Shown: positions 22,990-36,400, counted from the stretch's first letter. The stretch: DNA of 64,000 nt from Sextonia rubra (GCA_037013555.1 JASUAD010000010.1:32982881-33046880), one strand, 5' to 3'. Program-made: numbers and translations. Notes: a model not told the origin generated them from the letters alone.

Positions 22990-25076
22990 AAAAAAAAAAA
23001 AGTGAAGCCCTGTAATCTGGATTTGCCAGACAGTTCGGTTGTGGGGTAGGGTGGTGTTGTGATAACATGGGCTGGCAGATAGTGACAGAAATTAGTGGTA
23101 CATTAAGAAACAGATTAGGAAATGGATTAGGATTTAAGACTAGAGAATTCTATTGGTTTAGCTAAAATTAACAATAGCAGAAAATAGATTCTCTCAAAGA
23201 GGACATATCTGTCTTCTTTATTCTTATTATTTTTTTGGGTGTAGGAATATGACATAACTGTTGTTATTCAAGCTACAAATTTGGACATTAAGGAATTGTA
23301 CGCATTTCTATTTTAGCACATTTTAAATGATTGGAAAAGCAACACAAGCCCTTGTATTACTCGCCAGATTTATCTGTTCTTTCCCTGCTGATCGTCTTCC
23401 ACGAGAGAGGGTAGACAGTGGAGGCCTGCCCTGGAGAGTCCAACCTTCCAAGGAAGTGGGAAATATCAAAGTCCAAACAAACGTGGGAGCTGGAAGGTTG
23501 TACAAAGGGAATTCGGGAGAAAATGATGCATTACCTATTGCTGGCCGTGCAGGTGGCAGTATGAAGTGGACTGCTCATCTAGAGGGTCTGGCCCTTCCAT
23601 GGTTATGCCACATGCCATTGGTGGAGGAGTGTCTCGGCCATCAGAAAAGAAAAGCTTTTGTTTTAGGATTTTAAAACAAAAGGCCTCAAAAAAAAAAATT
23701 TTCATCTTTTTTTAATCCCAAAAATAAGATCTCATGAAAATAATTGAAGCAACTTAAATCTTTTTAAATTAAAAAAAACAATTATCTTCATTTTACTTCT
23801 TCCAAAAGAATAAAGCCTCAGAAAACTAATTAAAGTAAGTACCATCTTTTTACATTCAAAAAAACACAACTACTGTCTTTTCATATTTTAAAAAAGCATT
23901 AAAGCTCATTTTCACCATTGAGAAAATGTTGTTATTAAAAGAAAAAAAACCCTAAAATTACAGTAACCAGGAAATCATTTTCTATTATGAAAATCCTCCA
24001 GTTTGTATATTTTTTCTTTTACATCTGTGTTGCTTGAAATCCATAGAAGACAACTTCAAATATATATTTTTTTTCATATTGAAGAAGTTACATCAAATTC
24101 AAAAGTAATCCATATCTATAATCTTTGAATCCAATACTAATGAATCACTAAATTAGGTTTTATGGTTCTATGCTTTAAAAAAAAAATTTATTTCCAAGCT
24201 TATATTATATGTTTATTATAGTTAGTGTTCGTTATATTTGTAAATATTATTAGTCATGATTTATAAATATTAACTATGCTTACTAGAAAAATATTGGCAA
24301 TACCTATAACAGTTGCTTCTACATAAATAAATTTTTCAAAATTAAAATTGATAAAATCTTAATTTAGATCAATAGTGTTATAAGAAAGATTAAGTGGATT
24401 AGACATACTATCAATTAAAAAAGATATGTTAGCAAAACTTGTATATAAAAACTTAATTAGTAATATTGCACTACAAAAAATTAAAATAAAATATTTATAA
24501 TATTATTAAAAAATAAAAAATGTCTCATTTAAGATTGTCGCTTTAGGCCTCAAATTGTCTCAAACTGGCCATGCACTAATAATTAATCCCAATCAATGAC
24601 CTTTTTGTCTTTAGTGTAGATAACAAATTGATTGTTTTGGGTTGCACCTATTACCTACAGCGCTTAGCCAACTCAAGCATGCAAGGCCCAACTCATTGCC
24701 GTTGGTGAAAGTGAATTGTTGTATTTCAATAAAATCCTAAAATGTAGGAAGTATAAAGAGGATTTTACGGAAAAAAACATCTTAGTTGCCCAATAAATGA
24801 AATGAGTCCTATATTAAGTTGGTGCACAGATCGAATCCCTTGGGCCTGTAATGTGCAAAGTTTATTTATTTATTTATTTTTTAAGGTTGGAGGAGTGACA
24901 CTTTTAAACCGACAAAACCCTCTTTTTTCTTTCTTCTCATCTTTTTCATCCTCTTCTCAGATACAATTATGCTCCCCCATTAAAATCAAACGCAACCCTC
25001 CCTTAGCCCCGCTCTCACTGATCCCATCCCCAACTATAAACCACCCTCCAAAACCTCTGCTCATCATTTTTGAAAC
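22990..25076. other. Gene-free stretch with a very AT-rich block
   Basis: Positions 23640-24560 are extremely AT-rich and are bracketed by 'AAAAGGCCTCAAAA' near 23680 and 'GCTTTAGGCCTCAAATTG' near 24540. That suggests a decayed transposon, but no inverted or direct terminal repeat can be demonstrated. The open frame at 23327-23674 (115 codons, +) has no recognisable motif and I do not call it a gene. Confidence 0.4.
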
Positions 25077-25081
25077 CCCAT

Positions 25082-27843
25082 TGTCATAACCCGAGCCCAG
25101 GAGATCGGGGGTTAGCAAAAACCTAACCAGCGACACACGCACTCCCATGCATATACACTTAAACCGGGTCTAGATGCACACGCACAAGGGAAAACACACA
25201 TGCAACAAGTATGCGGAAACTACAAGTATCAACATATGATACGAGACACACAAGAAACAAAAGGAATAATATCCAAAAACTGACATAAAAGTCTGAACAT
25301 ACAAATTGGGATCAAAGCACGATGTATAGAACATGAGTACAATCAATGACATGAAAAGAAAGAAAGCAATATGCATGCATGCAGAGAATAGTCGCACTCT
25401 GGTGGAGTGATAACAGACACTCCACAACTTGAAGAGACAGCTGGAGTCTCCCCTACAAACTGACGACCGACAGGAACACGGTCGAGGGTACCTGAGCCTA
25501 CAACACCAAGGACAACTCATGAATACGACGATTTAGCAAAGTATAAGCAGTAACAAGTTAACACGTGTGGTCTCTAATAAAATAAAAGACATAAATAATC
25601 ATAACATGTCAATGTAGCAGTTGTGCATTCAAATTAACATATGCTCCATGAATCAATGTGTACATACATACTAGGTGGCTACTACGTACGCCATATGCTC
25701 CCAAGGTAGGGATCTTGTAAACGTGCAGAACACCATGGGCCAGATGGGTCTTAGGTTCCTGAGGTCCGGATTCCCCAAGACATTTTCTTACTGTAGCAAG
25801 GCCATATAACTATACCAAAATCACCCCGTCGGGATCCTAAGGCTAAGGCTCAGTAGTGCCGGACCATATGGAGTCAACAAACATACAAACAAATATAAGC
25901 ATATGCATAACTTATCATAACGTGCATCATAACGTGCATATCATACTGTGTGCATAGCATAACATGTATCTCTTATCAGAACGTGACGATGCAAGAGGTC
26001 ATACGAATGAAACAATCAAATATATCAAACTGAACAGAGCAACAATAATATAATGGATGCCAGCAGAGTAGAAAGCATGCAGGCAACCAAGGATGAAAAC
26101 ATATTAGCTCATGTGCATCAATTCGTAAGATCGAACATGCAAGATCGCTGTTCCACCCGGGATTGACCATGGACAGAGCTAGGAATATCCAATCGTGTGC
26201 CCCAGCGCAAAACGTGTATAAAAGGGCAAGAACCAAAATCAATATGCCATGCAATCAAATTATCTTTCAGGAATCACGATCTCTTACTAGCTAATCCTAT
26301 TCTAGTTATCCAGTATTTTTAATCGTGCATGATGATGTAGTTTTAAGTTGTTCGATGCACCATTGTCTAGTGTTGCAGTGTATCTGGAATGTGCACTGAA
26401 GTCCCTTAAACCAACACCCATGGGGAGGTGCTAAGCAACCGGATAACGTGCATGAATGATTCGCAACCTCAAGATCATTCATGTCATGCATTCAGACCAT
26501 TGGGCAAGTCTAAGTGATCTACATTCTATCATGAAGGCCATATCAGTCTCTTTCTTACGCCTATCCTTATTCTTCATGTTTCAGGGGTGATACGGTTTAG
26601 CCGTAGGTGAACTTACGGCTTAGTCGTAGGCATCTTATAGCCTAGCCGTAATCTGCACTGCGGCTCCACCGCGGTTCCCCTTTACTGTTCATCCACAAGT
26701 ACGGTTCACCCGTAATTTGTTCTACGGCTTAACCGTGTACTGTTCTACGGCTTAGCCGTGGCTAGGCCGTAGAAGGTCTGCCAATTGCTTGCTTTCAATT
26801 AATTCAGAAAAAGGCACCCTGTATTGATCTACGGCTGGGTCACGGCTGAGCTACGGCTTACCCGTAGGACAATATACGGCTTAGCCGTGTCCTGGCCGTA
26901 AAGGAAAACTGGGTTTTTCCCTCTTTGGACTTTAAGCCGAAGGTAACTTATGGCTTAGCCGTGGTACACACGGAAGTCTTTCCGAACTGATTACAGAAAC
27001 ATTGAAACGTAGACAAACGGACTCAAACACATGTAATAGAAGGAAACAAACACAAGATGGGCTGTAAACATCATTCATAAGCAAGAATACTCAACTTAAT
27101 CACAATCAAACACATACCCACATGGTTTAGCCAAGTTATACTTATACTTGCCTCAAATGAGTTCAAACACGATCTTGTTATCCTTGGGCTCAATTCACAC
27201 TACCACATGCTTCTAATTGCCATGCATGTAAGGAAAGAAGAAAAGAGGACCATGAGTACAGTACCAAGCGATCATGAAAACAAGAGGAAGAATGAAGAGA
27301 AGAAACACTGCAAGAAACTCAAGCTCACCTCCAATCACACGAGGGATGTTCAAACACGGACGCGCACAACTTCTTTCCCCAGCTAGAGCAACGAAAAGGA
27401 AGGAGAAATGAGCAGCAGAAGAAGGCTCTTGAGAGAGAGAAATAGAACAGTGAGAGAGAGAAGGAGAAGAGAAGGTTGGTGGCTTATAAAGATAAATATC
27501 AAAGTCAATTTGCAAGAAAGTCCAATCATTCCAAGTTAAGTCCAATTCGAGTCAATTGCGGGTCTAACGGAAACAAGTAACATACTTGGCAAACGACATA
27601 GTTACGGGAATCGACAAACATAATAAAAGACACGCTTTAATACCAAGATGATGCATGAATGACGACATCGAACAAAATCGAATATTACAAAAACGGGCTT
27701 ATGTCTACCTAAACCAGGTCAAACTCAACCCAACTACTTATCCATAACCTGAAACCAACCAAAAATAAGAACAAAACACAATTAGCAACCAAATCATCAG
27801 GAATTAGCTGCTAATCCAGATCAAATCGGGTCGGGATGTTACA
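25082..27843 (-). mobile_element. Solo LTR, 2.76 kb, palindrome-bearing family (copy 3)
   Basis: On the minus strand it starts TGTAACATCCCGACCCG and ends CGGGTTATGACA. It is flanked by a perfect 5-bp target duplication CCCAT (25077-25081, 27844-27848). It is collinear along its length with the two copies at 45778-50753. Shared landmarks include GGGGTTAGCAAAA, 'ACCCCGTCGGGATCCTAAGG', 'ACCAACACCCATGGGGAGGT' and the palindrome array. No internal retrotransposon domain, primer site or second LTR is present, so it is read as a solo LTR left by recombination. The TGTAACAYYCCGACCC start fits Ty3/gypsy LTRs, but lineage is inference. It is somewhat longer and more diverged than the other copies. Confidence 0.88.
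26590..26963. repeat. Palindrome array (ACGGCTTAGCCGT type) in LTR copy 3
   Basis: About ten full or slightly altered copies of the dyad TACGGCTTAGCCGTA (7-bp arms around one base) and its halves lie in 370 bp. Examples are ACGGTTTAGCCGT, ACGGCTTAACCGT, ACGGCTTAGCCGT and ACGGCTTACCCGT. Half-sites such as GGCCGTAG lie between them. Confidence 0.85.
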
Positions 27844-27848
27844 CCCAT

Positions 27849-29387
27849 CGTCCCAGACACACCCTTTCTAACCTTACAAAACCTAACTAGAAAAGGAAGT
27901 AAAAAAAAAAACTACCATTGATCCAATCCCATGAACCCAATACTCAAATCTCCATCATAGCTGAACTCCCAAACTATCCAACCAAGTGAATAAAAAAAAT
28001 ATATAGAAAAAAGAGATTAGAGAAGGACTAAGAGAAGGAAAGCATATTGGGCTCCAATCTCCCACCAACAAGCATGCGCCGCATCATCGGCCACATCACC
28101 CCACGGCTATAATCTTATTCCCCGCATCACACATCACTACCATTAGCACTACTGCTATTGTTATAGTCTCCATTCTTACCGATCACCATCATCAGAATTG
28201 ATAGGATTTTTGTATTAGCTAATTTATAGGTTGGACAAAACTTTAAGTTTATTTAGATATATTTTATACATCTTTTAATGTAAACTGTGATATAAGTCAC
28301 CGAATGCATTGAAGTGAAAAAAATAAAAAAAGAGAGTGACAAATTGAAATATCTTTCTGATGATAATATGATTTAAGAAGGTTATATCTCATAAACTGAG
28401 TGTTGGATATGAGTAAGTTATCTACCGTTGGAAAGCTTATTTCGAGTAGATATCCGTAGAACTCAAGATTGTAACAAAGTTATGGCAAAGTTTGTATAAA
28501 TTTGTACTGAATTTCATCCGATCAATCGAGCAAACATTCAATAGATCTAACCTGATTTAGTAGCATAATCCGATTGATCGGGCGTTGTAGAAAAACCTAC
28601 CGACTTGCATGAAAACCTTTTTTATATGTGTCAAAGTCGCCTGTTTGGTTCATACTTAAACTCTAACCATAAGGCACGAATTGTGGGTTATAAATAGAGT
28701 GTTTCTCTCAACCCTAAAGGATCCAAATACATATCCACAATCGAAGTTGAAATTATACATTAGAAATTTTATTTAGAGTTTCTATGTAAGTTGGGTTGAA
28801 GGCTTCAAGTTTTAGAGTTAGTGCTTCTACTTCATCACAGGAGACTCGTTATAGAGATTCGTTTGACGTGGAGATAAAAGCACTGAAAGTGGAGCACCGA
28901 GGAATTGCATGTCGAGGAATTTAACAAGAACAACTACAATGCTTTGTATTAAGGGACTGGTTGTAGGCTTGTAAGTATATCTTGTAATTGCAAAAGGCAG
29001 TGTTTGGTTTTGTCCACTTTGGATTCGTGAATTTTTTTCGTTTAGATTTCCATACTGAATATTGTATTGCCTTCTTTGTGTGATTAATTGCTTTTAGTTT
29101 CCATTGCATAAAAGTAGTGGTAATTAAACTACAATCTAAAATAAATCCGGGGCCTAAAAACCTCCAATCATCCATCACACCACCACCTCTCTCCTCTTCA
29201 AGAAAGCAGAAGAAACAATTGATTGGGCTTGTGCAGCAGTGCGTGCAATTCCTTACCAAATACGAAGAAGAAGAAGAGCACACATGGAACGCATTAGCTG
29301 ATCAAAATACACCAATCTACCATTCCAATTTCCAAGGCATTGAACACCTAAAAGAGAAGATTTAGGTACACCTAAACAGAAATATAT

Positions 29388-29390
<3 letters not shown>
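27849..29390. other. Gene-free stretch
   Basis: It contains the LTR-like fragment listed at 28199-28990. Positions 28991-29390 hold short open frames on both strands without motifs. Confidence 0.45.
28199..28990 (+). mobile_element. Diverged LTR-like fragment (copy A)
   Basis: It begins TGATAGGATTTTTGTATTAGC and shares an ordered series of words with 35931-36540. These are 'GGTTGGACAAAACT', GGTTATAAATAG/GGTTATTTAAAGG, 'CTTCTACTTCATCACAGGAGA'-like against 'CTCTACTTATTTGTAGAAGA'-like, GAGCACCGAGGAATTGC/GCACAGCGAGGGACTGC, and GGCTTGTAAGTATATCTTGT/GGCTTGTGACTATATCTTAT. The layout (TG start, promoter-like middle) suggests an old LTR, possibly copia. No target duplication is demonstrated. Confidence 0.45.

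Positions 29391-29425
<35 letters not shown>
29391..29425. repeat. (CA)n microsatellite
   Basis: About seventeen uninterrupted AC units. Confidence 0.95.
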
Positions 29426-29427
<2 letters not shown>

Positions 29428-29429
29428 GC

Positions 29430-30450
29430 AAGACGGAATGGGAAAGCGAAGGAGAAACAAATCTAGGGTTTAAGGGGAGAATAAAAACAAAAGGGGGAGC
29501 AGAATCGTCGTTGGGCAGAGGAGGATGAAGAGATGAAGAAAGAAAAAGAGGGTTTCACGGGCTTAAAAGGTGGGGAGGAGCTAACCAAAAAATAAATTTT
29601 GCACAAAATCAGGCCTTAGGGGGCATGGTTTGTGCACTAACTTAACTAGAGACTAATTTCGTTTATTGGTCAACTAAGAGATTTTTTCCCATAAAATCCT
29701 CTAAGTGTAAATGAATATTTATTTTCGGAGAGGTGTATTATATATATATATATATATTTCACAGTCAAGTTCTTTGTTTATAACTATTTTTATAAAAATA
29801 TCCTAAAGCCGATGTAGAAGAATGAAAAGTGGTTTATAGGTTTGACGCCCCGATTCACGTAGGGGCTTAAGCGTTGGAAGGTTTCTCCATCTTCCTCCTT
29901 AAAAATGAAAACAATATGATCATGAAAGGTTTACCATTAAAAAAAAATATATCGGTGACAAATTTGCGTGATTCAATCTTGAGGGCATCAAAACAAACCT
30001 TTCATGAGGTGAGGACCACAAAGTTGTCTAAACCATGACCATTAGAAAAGATAAGATAGGTGCCGTGAATCCATCTTGAAGGCATTTAAATTTTAGATGA
30101 ATGTCAAATTAGGAGGGGTGCTAATTTACTTGGGTACAACGAATGTAGCATGCTTGAGAAAGGCTGGCTGTTCGCGGTGGTCTTTGATTTGAGTGTTCAG
30201 AAGCTGAGGTATGAACCATCCCATGAATCTGCATTGCAATGGATTTTATTCAGATCCACAGAGACGACCCTGATAAACACTGTCCGAATCATGAACTCAT
30301 ACCTTGGTTCTTCTTTTATTTTGGAATTTGTCCACACTGTTTCACAGAGACCCATTATCCTCCATACAACCAGCAGGAAGTGGGTCAAATAAGAGGGAGA
30401 AAAAACAGAGCACTGAGGACCCATTCACTATGATTGAAATACCTCCCCCT
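29430..30450. other. Gene-free stretch
   Basis: Several overlapping short frames exist on both strands with no motif. A short TA run lies near 29738-29756. Confidence 0.45.
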
Positions 30451-30452
30451 CT

Positions 30453-30506
30453 CCTGCGCAGGCCGAGCCCAACAGATTTCGAGTCTGTCTCCTTAACCGC
30501 TCGGAC
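30453..30506 (-). pseudogene. tRNA-Ser(CGA)-like fragment
   Basis: Read on the minus strand it gives a D-arm TCCGAGCGGTTAAGGA (box A), an anticodon arm ACAGACTCGAAATCTGT with anticodon CGA in a 7-base loop and 5-bp stem, a long variable arm TGGGCTCGGCC, and the start of a T-arm, GCGCAGG. The sequence then becomes AGAGGGGGAGG and lacks the T-loop TTCGAAACC (box B). The 5' side lacks a matching acceptor strand. This is a clear but truncated class II tRNA-Ser, so it is either a tRNA pseudogene or a tRNA-derived retroposon scrap. With no box B it should not be transcribed normally. Confidence 0.7.
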
Positions 30507-30509
30507 TTA

Positions 30510-33400
30510 TCAGAGTACTCAGTCAAACGATGGTAATCACAGTGCTTTAAATTTAAGGTTTCAAATATCTCAATGCTATTTTTCCATTGTACTGTTAATA
30601 TTAATGATTTAATTGGGCTTGAACCTGATTGATTCTACAGACGGACTCGGGCCTAATGCGTTTTAGGAGGATCGGGCTTGGCCCAGGCACTAATGGCCCA
30701 TGTTAGGAATGGGCTGGAAATGGGCCTCTATTTCTAAAGCCTCTGTCTGAACAACTTGGACCATGACCACCACTATCGCTGCGCTAAACTTGGGAACAGG
30801 AGCTGGTAGGAGAAAATCGGAAGAATTTCCGTTCCTCATCCGTGGAAACAGCTACACGAACTGTGCCCTAAATCAAATGATCAATTCATCGATGGACCCA
30901 CCTCAATTCTTTTAGGTGACTCCTACCTGACTTTCTTTAATGGGATTTTACTAAAAAATTATAATGATTCTCACTTATTGTTAAGTAATGATACGGATTT
31001 AATTTTTCACCAAAAAGAAATGACCATTAGTAAGAATTTTTTTAAAACCGAAGTGCCCATAGGTTGTGAATTGCGACATAGCAACGTATAAATTTCCCCT
31101 AAAAAATAAAAATAATAATAATAATACTCTCTTCTGAATGCTTGGAACTTGGGCTTTGCCAGCGATGAAGTTGTGGAAGCAGCTTTTTGGAGCTATTGGG
31201 ATGAAGGAAATCAGAAAACCAAAATGAATGGACCAAGCTTAAGGGTGTGTTTAGTTAGGCATGGCTAGGGGTGTAAAAATGCTGGCATGGCCCGTCACGT
31301 GCCCAATGGTAAAATGTGGCAACCCCCAACTCTATTTGACCAGTTTTTTTTTTTATTTGTTTTACTCTTTTACCAATAATAAAAGGGTCAAATGAGCGAT
31401 ATTTTGTGTCATTTCAATTCTTTGTAAATTTATAAACAACAATGTTGGCCATACTCTCTATCTCACAACTCAACTCACAACCATCCTACCTGGTAGGCCA
31501 ACTCCATTTATTTATTTTTTCTTTGGTTTTGGCCCCCACTCATTTTAACATCATAGAGATGAGGGCTGTGAGATGGATGGTGAGCGTGGCTAGCATAATT
31601 CATTTATAAATATCTCATCTCTCCTCATTTCTCAACACTTGTCTATATTTTCTCTAAGCTTTCTCTCTAATCTCTCTTTTTAAACTCTCCTTTAGTTCTT
31701 TAAGCTCACTTTTCCTTCTTAAGTTCCCTAAGGCACCAAAAAAATCTCTTCAAGCTGTCAAAAGTTTAAGAATCTTGCAGGTGATAAAGAGTATTGAATG
31801 TAAATTGGTGAAAGAGCTCTCTCTCTAAGCTCTCAAGGTATTTATTAATTTAAAATTCAGCTTTTAATTAATATATATATTAATACTAAATAATAAGTCT
31901 CATCTTCTCTCCTTTCTTATATAAACTATCACAATGAATACAATATTTATAATTACTTGGGTTTTTTTAAAACTTCGTTTTAAAAAATTACTCGACGATC
32001 ACAACCCTTTAACATTGACTTTAATATAAATGATTCATATGCTGAATATTTAGATATGGAGCTTTTTCCTGTGCATACGTCCCTCGTGGACTTTTCGTGC
32101 ACACTCTTTGGTGGAGCCAACTATGGACCCCACCAAGGGATGAAACTGGAAGGGTTGGAAAGATCTATGTGAAAGTACCCTACATATCAAATTTGGTCTC
32201 AATCACACATCCCTAACCCTTTCATCCATGGCTCACAAATTCATTCCATTCGGATTAGTGTATAGTAGATCCAACGGTCCAATAAATCCAAATCTGATCA
32301 AAAGTTGGGGTAAGTTGCTATCATGGGGTCCCATGTGTGTTGCAAGGTTTGGATTGAGTGATAGATGGGCCCCACCTAGAGATCTCACGAAAAAAATGGT
32401 GAGGGATGGATGCGTGTGAAGATTCTCCTTTAGGTATAGACTAAGAACATGAAACAATAAAAAAGCACTTCTACAAATGTTGCCCAAACATTTCTAGAGA
32501 TTGACTTGTAATAGATAGAAGGGTGTGAAAAGCCCCATATCTATATCCATTGCCATCCTGCATATTGACTCCTAATAGATAGAAGAAGTTAACTATAAAA
32601 ATTGGAGTGCGAACATGTTAAAGGTTTAAAGCATTGCTTTTCTTTCATTTGATCTAACGGTGAATATTGGTTGGATAGGGTGAAGCCTTACCCACCCTAA
32701 GCCTAATGTCCATATTGATGACCTCAATTGATCTACTCGTGGAAGAAGATAGAATATTAGAATTTTAATGGCTTTACAATGTGCTGATTTCTGGTAATGA
32801 GAAATAAAAAGTGGCTATTTATTGGATTGGGATCAAACTTCACTTATTCACTAGTACAAATTCAACAAAGTAAATCCATGAATCAAACACTAGGTCTTTT
32901 AATTGGTTTTGCATTTATAGCGAAAATTAGCATTTGGAATTCTGAAAAATGGGATAGAATAGTAGTCTGTCCCCACATGCATAGGGCCTTTTTTTTTTTT
33001 TTGCAATATTAATTTTAAGAATTCTAGACCAAAAGTGGGCATTGTATAAGTTGATTTTGTGAATTCTCACCACTCAAATAGAGGATTCAAAATTCTTAAC
33101 AAAAGAAATTCCCTCAAAACCACCTCCACCCAAATGGGCCCACTATGTGGTGGTAGAGAATTCAGTTCTCATGGTCATAAGAGAGCACTAGTAATCAAGT
33201 TACGAACGCACACCCTTCGCAAAGATATCCATGACAACTAGTGTGGTGGCCCAACAAAAAAACAGAATAATCCAACTATCCAACTTTCACTACCATGGAA
33301 ACAGCAACACAAGGATATCTTAACAAACAGAAACCAAAGCTACAATTTGTCAAAACCAAAAATCTGAATTTTCAGTATGAACTTATTCTCCTACTAGAAA
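30510..33400. other. Gene-free stretch
   Basis: TAGGGGTGTAAAAATG near 31265 resembles one terminus of a hAT transposon, but no partner was found. At 31600-31740 there is a CT-rich, leader-like tract with no gene behind it. T-runs lie at 32991-33002. No coding region is supported. Confidence 0.4.
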
Positions 33401-33417
33401 GGAAAAATACTAGACGT

Positions 33418-36400
33418 TCATTTTTGTAATCCATCTTCAATGTTCTTCATTTTGGTATCATTGACTTCTTCATCACCCATGAACCTCTTCCAAAACCAAT
33501 GCTGACTCCACGCTCTTTCGGCCATCTCATCGATTGGAATGCCCTTTGTCTCCGGCAACAAGAAGATAACGAACAAGGCCATGATCAAAATCCATGCAGC
33601 AAAGAAGAAGAAGATCCCAGCGCGAAGGTGACACATCATTGATAAAAAAGCTTGCGCTATAATGAAGGTGCACAACATGTTAGACACCACTGCAAAGGCA
33701 AAGCCAACGGTCCTCGTCTCCAGAGGGAAGATTTCACTTGGGATCAACCATCCCAGAGGCCCCCATGACCATGCAAAGTTTGCGACGTATACACACACAA
33801 GTGTCACCACCCAGATTGCTATCCCATGTCCAAGAGAGTTTGTATCTTTTAGATGCACATGTAGAATTGATCCAATTGCAGTCTACAATATATGTACACC
33901 CTTTAAAATTAGTCCATGGGAATTGAATTACTACATAGCAGTGTTATCCGTGATCAACAAATAACATACAACTATTCTGACTACTAATACAAACCATCCA
34001 TTGAATCACATGATATTATGATCATAGGAGTTCCTTTTATGGATTGAAAACTTTAGGTTATAAAAGCTAAGGCCAATATTGACCAGGTTGAGATCATCCA
34101 CTCTGTGATTTCTGTTTATTGACCCATGACTTCTGGGATCAATCAGATGGTTTGGATCAAATGTTTTGATTTTCCACAGTTGAGATTTGAATCAATGCAT
34201 TATGAGTTGTTTTGGTCAAGAGTGACTCACTAAAACCTGTGGCATTTTTCATGTACATGTGCTTAAATATTTACGGATTGGAGTTCCTCACCTGGGTGAT
34301 TAACATCAAGACGCAAGCCTCAAGGAGCAAGGCCTTTCTTCCAAGCCGATCGACCGAAAAATTCGAGACCAATGTGCATAACACATTTACCGATCCTGTG
34401 ATGGCGGCTGACAGCAACGATGCATCGTCCTTGAACCCGATAGTCTGAAAGAGGACTGGAGCATAGAACATGATTGCATTGATCCCTGTAAATTGTTGGA
34501 AGACTTGCAGCATGATGCCGATGATCATGGGTGGCCTGCTTGGCCGCTTTAGGAGATTTCTGAAGGGGTGCTTCACTTGTCTAGCCCTCTCACTTGCCGC
34601 CACAATTTCATTGTACTCAGCATCAACTTCTTCTGTGCCCCTAATCTTCTTTAACACTTCCTTACCCTCTTGGAGCAGTTCGCGCTCGATAAGGCTGGTC
34701 GGTGTCTCAATAATTATAATGGACCCTAAGAATAATATGATTGCTGGCACGCCTGCAAGGCCCAAGGACAACCTCCATCCCCAAGGATGTATATTTGACA
34801 CCGCATAGTTGACTAGGTTGGCACATAGAATTCCAATTGTTATGTCCAGTTGGAAAAGAATGTTGAGCGCACCTCTAATTTGAACAGGAGCGATTTCAGA
34901 TAAGAACAGGGGAACTGCCTGCAAGCAATTTTAAGTTTCTTTTGCTTAGGGTGGATAATTGAATATGTTGTGGTCCAAGTGTTCTAATCAGATCAAATGC
35001 AACCCTAGTCTTTAGAAATAAAAGGTTGGTCCCCTCATCATTGGTACTGAGGTTTTTTTTTTTTTTCTTTTTTTTTGGCAGAACATTTGTCCCTAAGTTG
35101 AATTTGAAACATTGGAGAGGTACTAGTCGTGTTACTCTGGCAACATGCTATAAAAAACTGGTCATACTTTAATATCAGTCTTGGTGCTAGAAGGCAGCCC
35201 CCTAAAATATTGACCTTAGATAAATGACATGATGCTATGATAATTATGAAGATAAAGATGGATGAAACTCAAGTTAAAAATTTTAACTAGAGTCATAAAG
35301 AAACGGCGAGAATTGTAATTACTTGATTGGCGAACCCAACTCCAGCACCAAGAAGAAGCCTTCCTATGATCAACATGGCTAGATTCAAAGCAAAAGTACT
35401 GAAAACAACTCCAGCTAGGAAGAAGAGTGATGCACCGATCATGGTATGCTTCCGGCCATATTTTGTACACACCCTTGATGCAAATAGGCTTGAGACAATG
35501 GCCGCAAGGTAGAGGGAAGAGGTGAAGAGCTGGAGGCCTTGGTCATCATATTTGCAGTAGTTATTCTCCTTGACTTTATGTTTTTTTGCGAAGACGAGAG
35601 GGAAGAATTTCTCTAAGAAATCATCCATGGATGTCACCCCTCCTGCATCATTACAAATATGCAATGACAATACAACTTCTTGAAATATACATTCTAATAT
35701 ACACAGCTGTATTATTTATAAATTAGAAACATTCATTGAGTAGGCACCCAAGGATTACCTATGATTGCCATTGGTTTATCTACAATAGCTCAAGCTTTTG
35801 GTGTTTCTAAATGATGGTATCACAGCGGAGAGTTCATATGTTCGAATGTTTGGGGATGTGTTTCTATCCATATATGGTCGCTTGACGTGTTTCTATGAAC
35901 ATGCAAAGGCCCGCACATGAAAGGGGCTATTGTAAGGATTTTTGTATATTGGCTAATTTTTGGGTTGGACAAAACTCTAGGTCTTTTAACATTTCTTTTA
36001 AATAGACTATGGCTGATATCGCCGGAAGAGTTGAACGAAAAAAATAGAAGAAACTCTGAATTGATAACCACTCGAACGCATTTAAGTACCCGCTTGAGCG
36101 CATGGCGAATAAAGATCCACTTTCCTATTCAGATTTGTTTCCTTTTTGTGCCAGGATTAATAAGTTGAGTTCTACATGGACTATCCTTAAAAGACATGAA
36201 TTGTAGGTTATTTAAAGGGTTCATTTCTTAACAATAATGTACATATCTCATTATTCGAACTAGATATTGCACTTTGGAGATCATCCGTTTTTTTTTTTTT
36301 AAAGCTTCCATTTGAGAGGTTTTACTAAAGCTTTGATTTCTAGAGTTTGCTGCCTCTACTTATTTGTAGAAGATTTCTCATCTTGTAGATTCAATGTGAG

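Noticed and set aside
23327..23674. 115-codon open frame, plus strand
   Set aside because: No recognised domain, no clear start context or splice partner, and an antisense frame of similar quality overlaps it.
24470..24482. CACTACAAAAAA resembling a CACTA transposon terminus
   Set aside because: A single occurrence with no inverted partner, in a very AT-rich stretch where it is likely by chance.
26590..26963. CRISPR-like array
   Set aside because: Regular spacing and unique spacers of fixed size are absent, the units are palindromes of variable form, and the context is a plant LTR.
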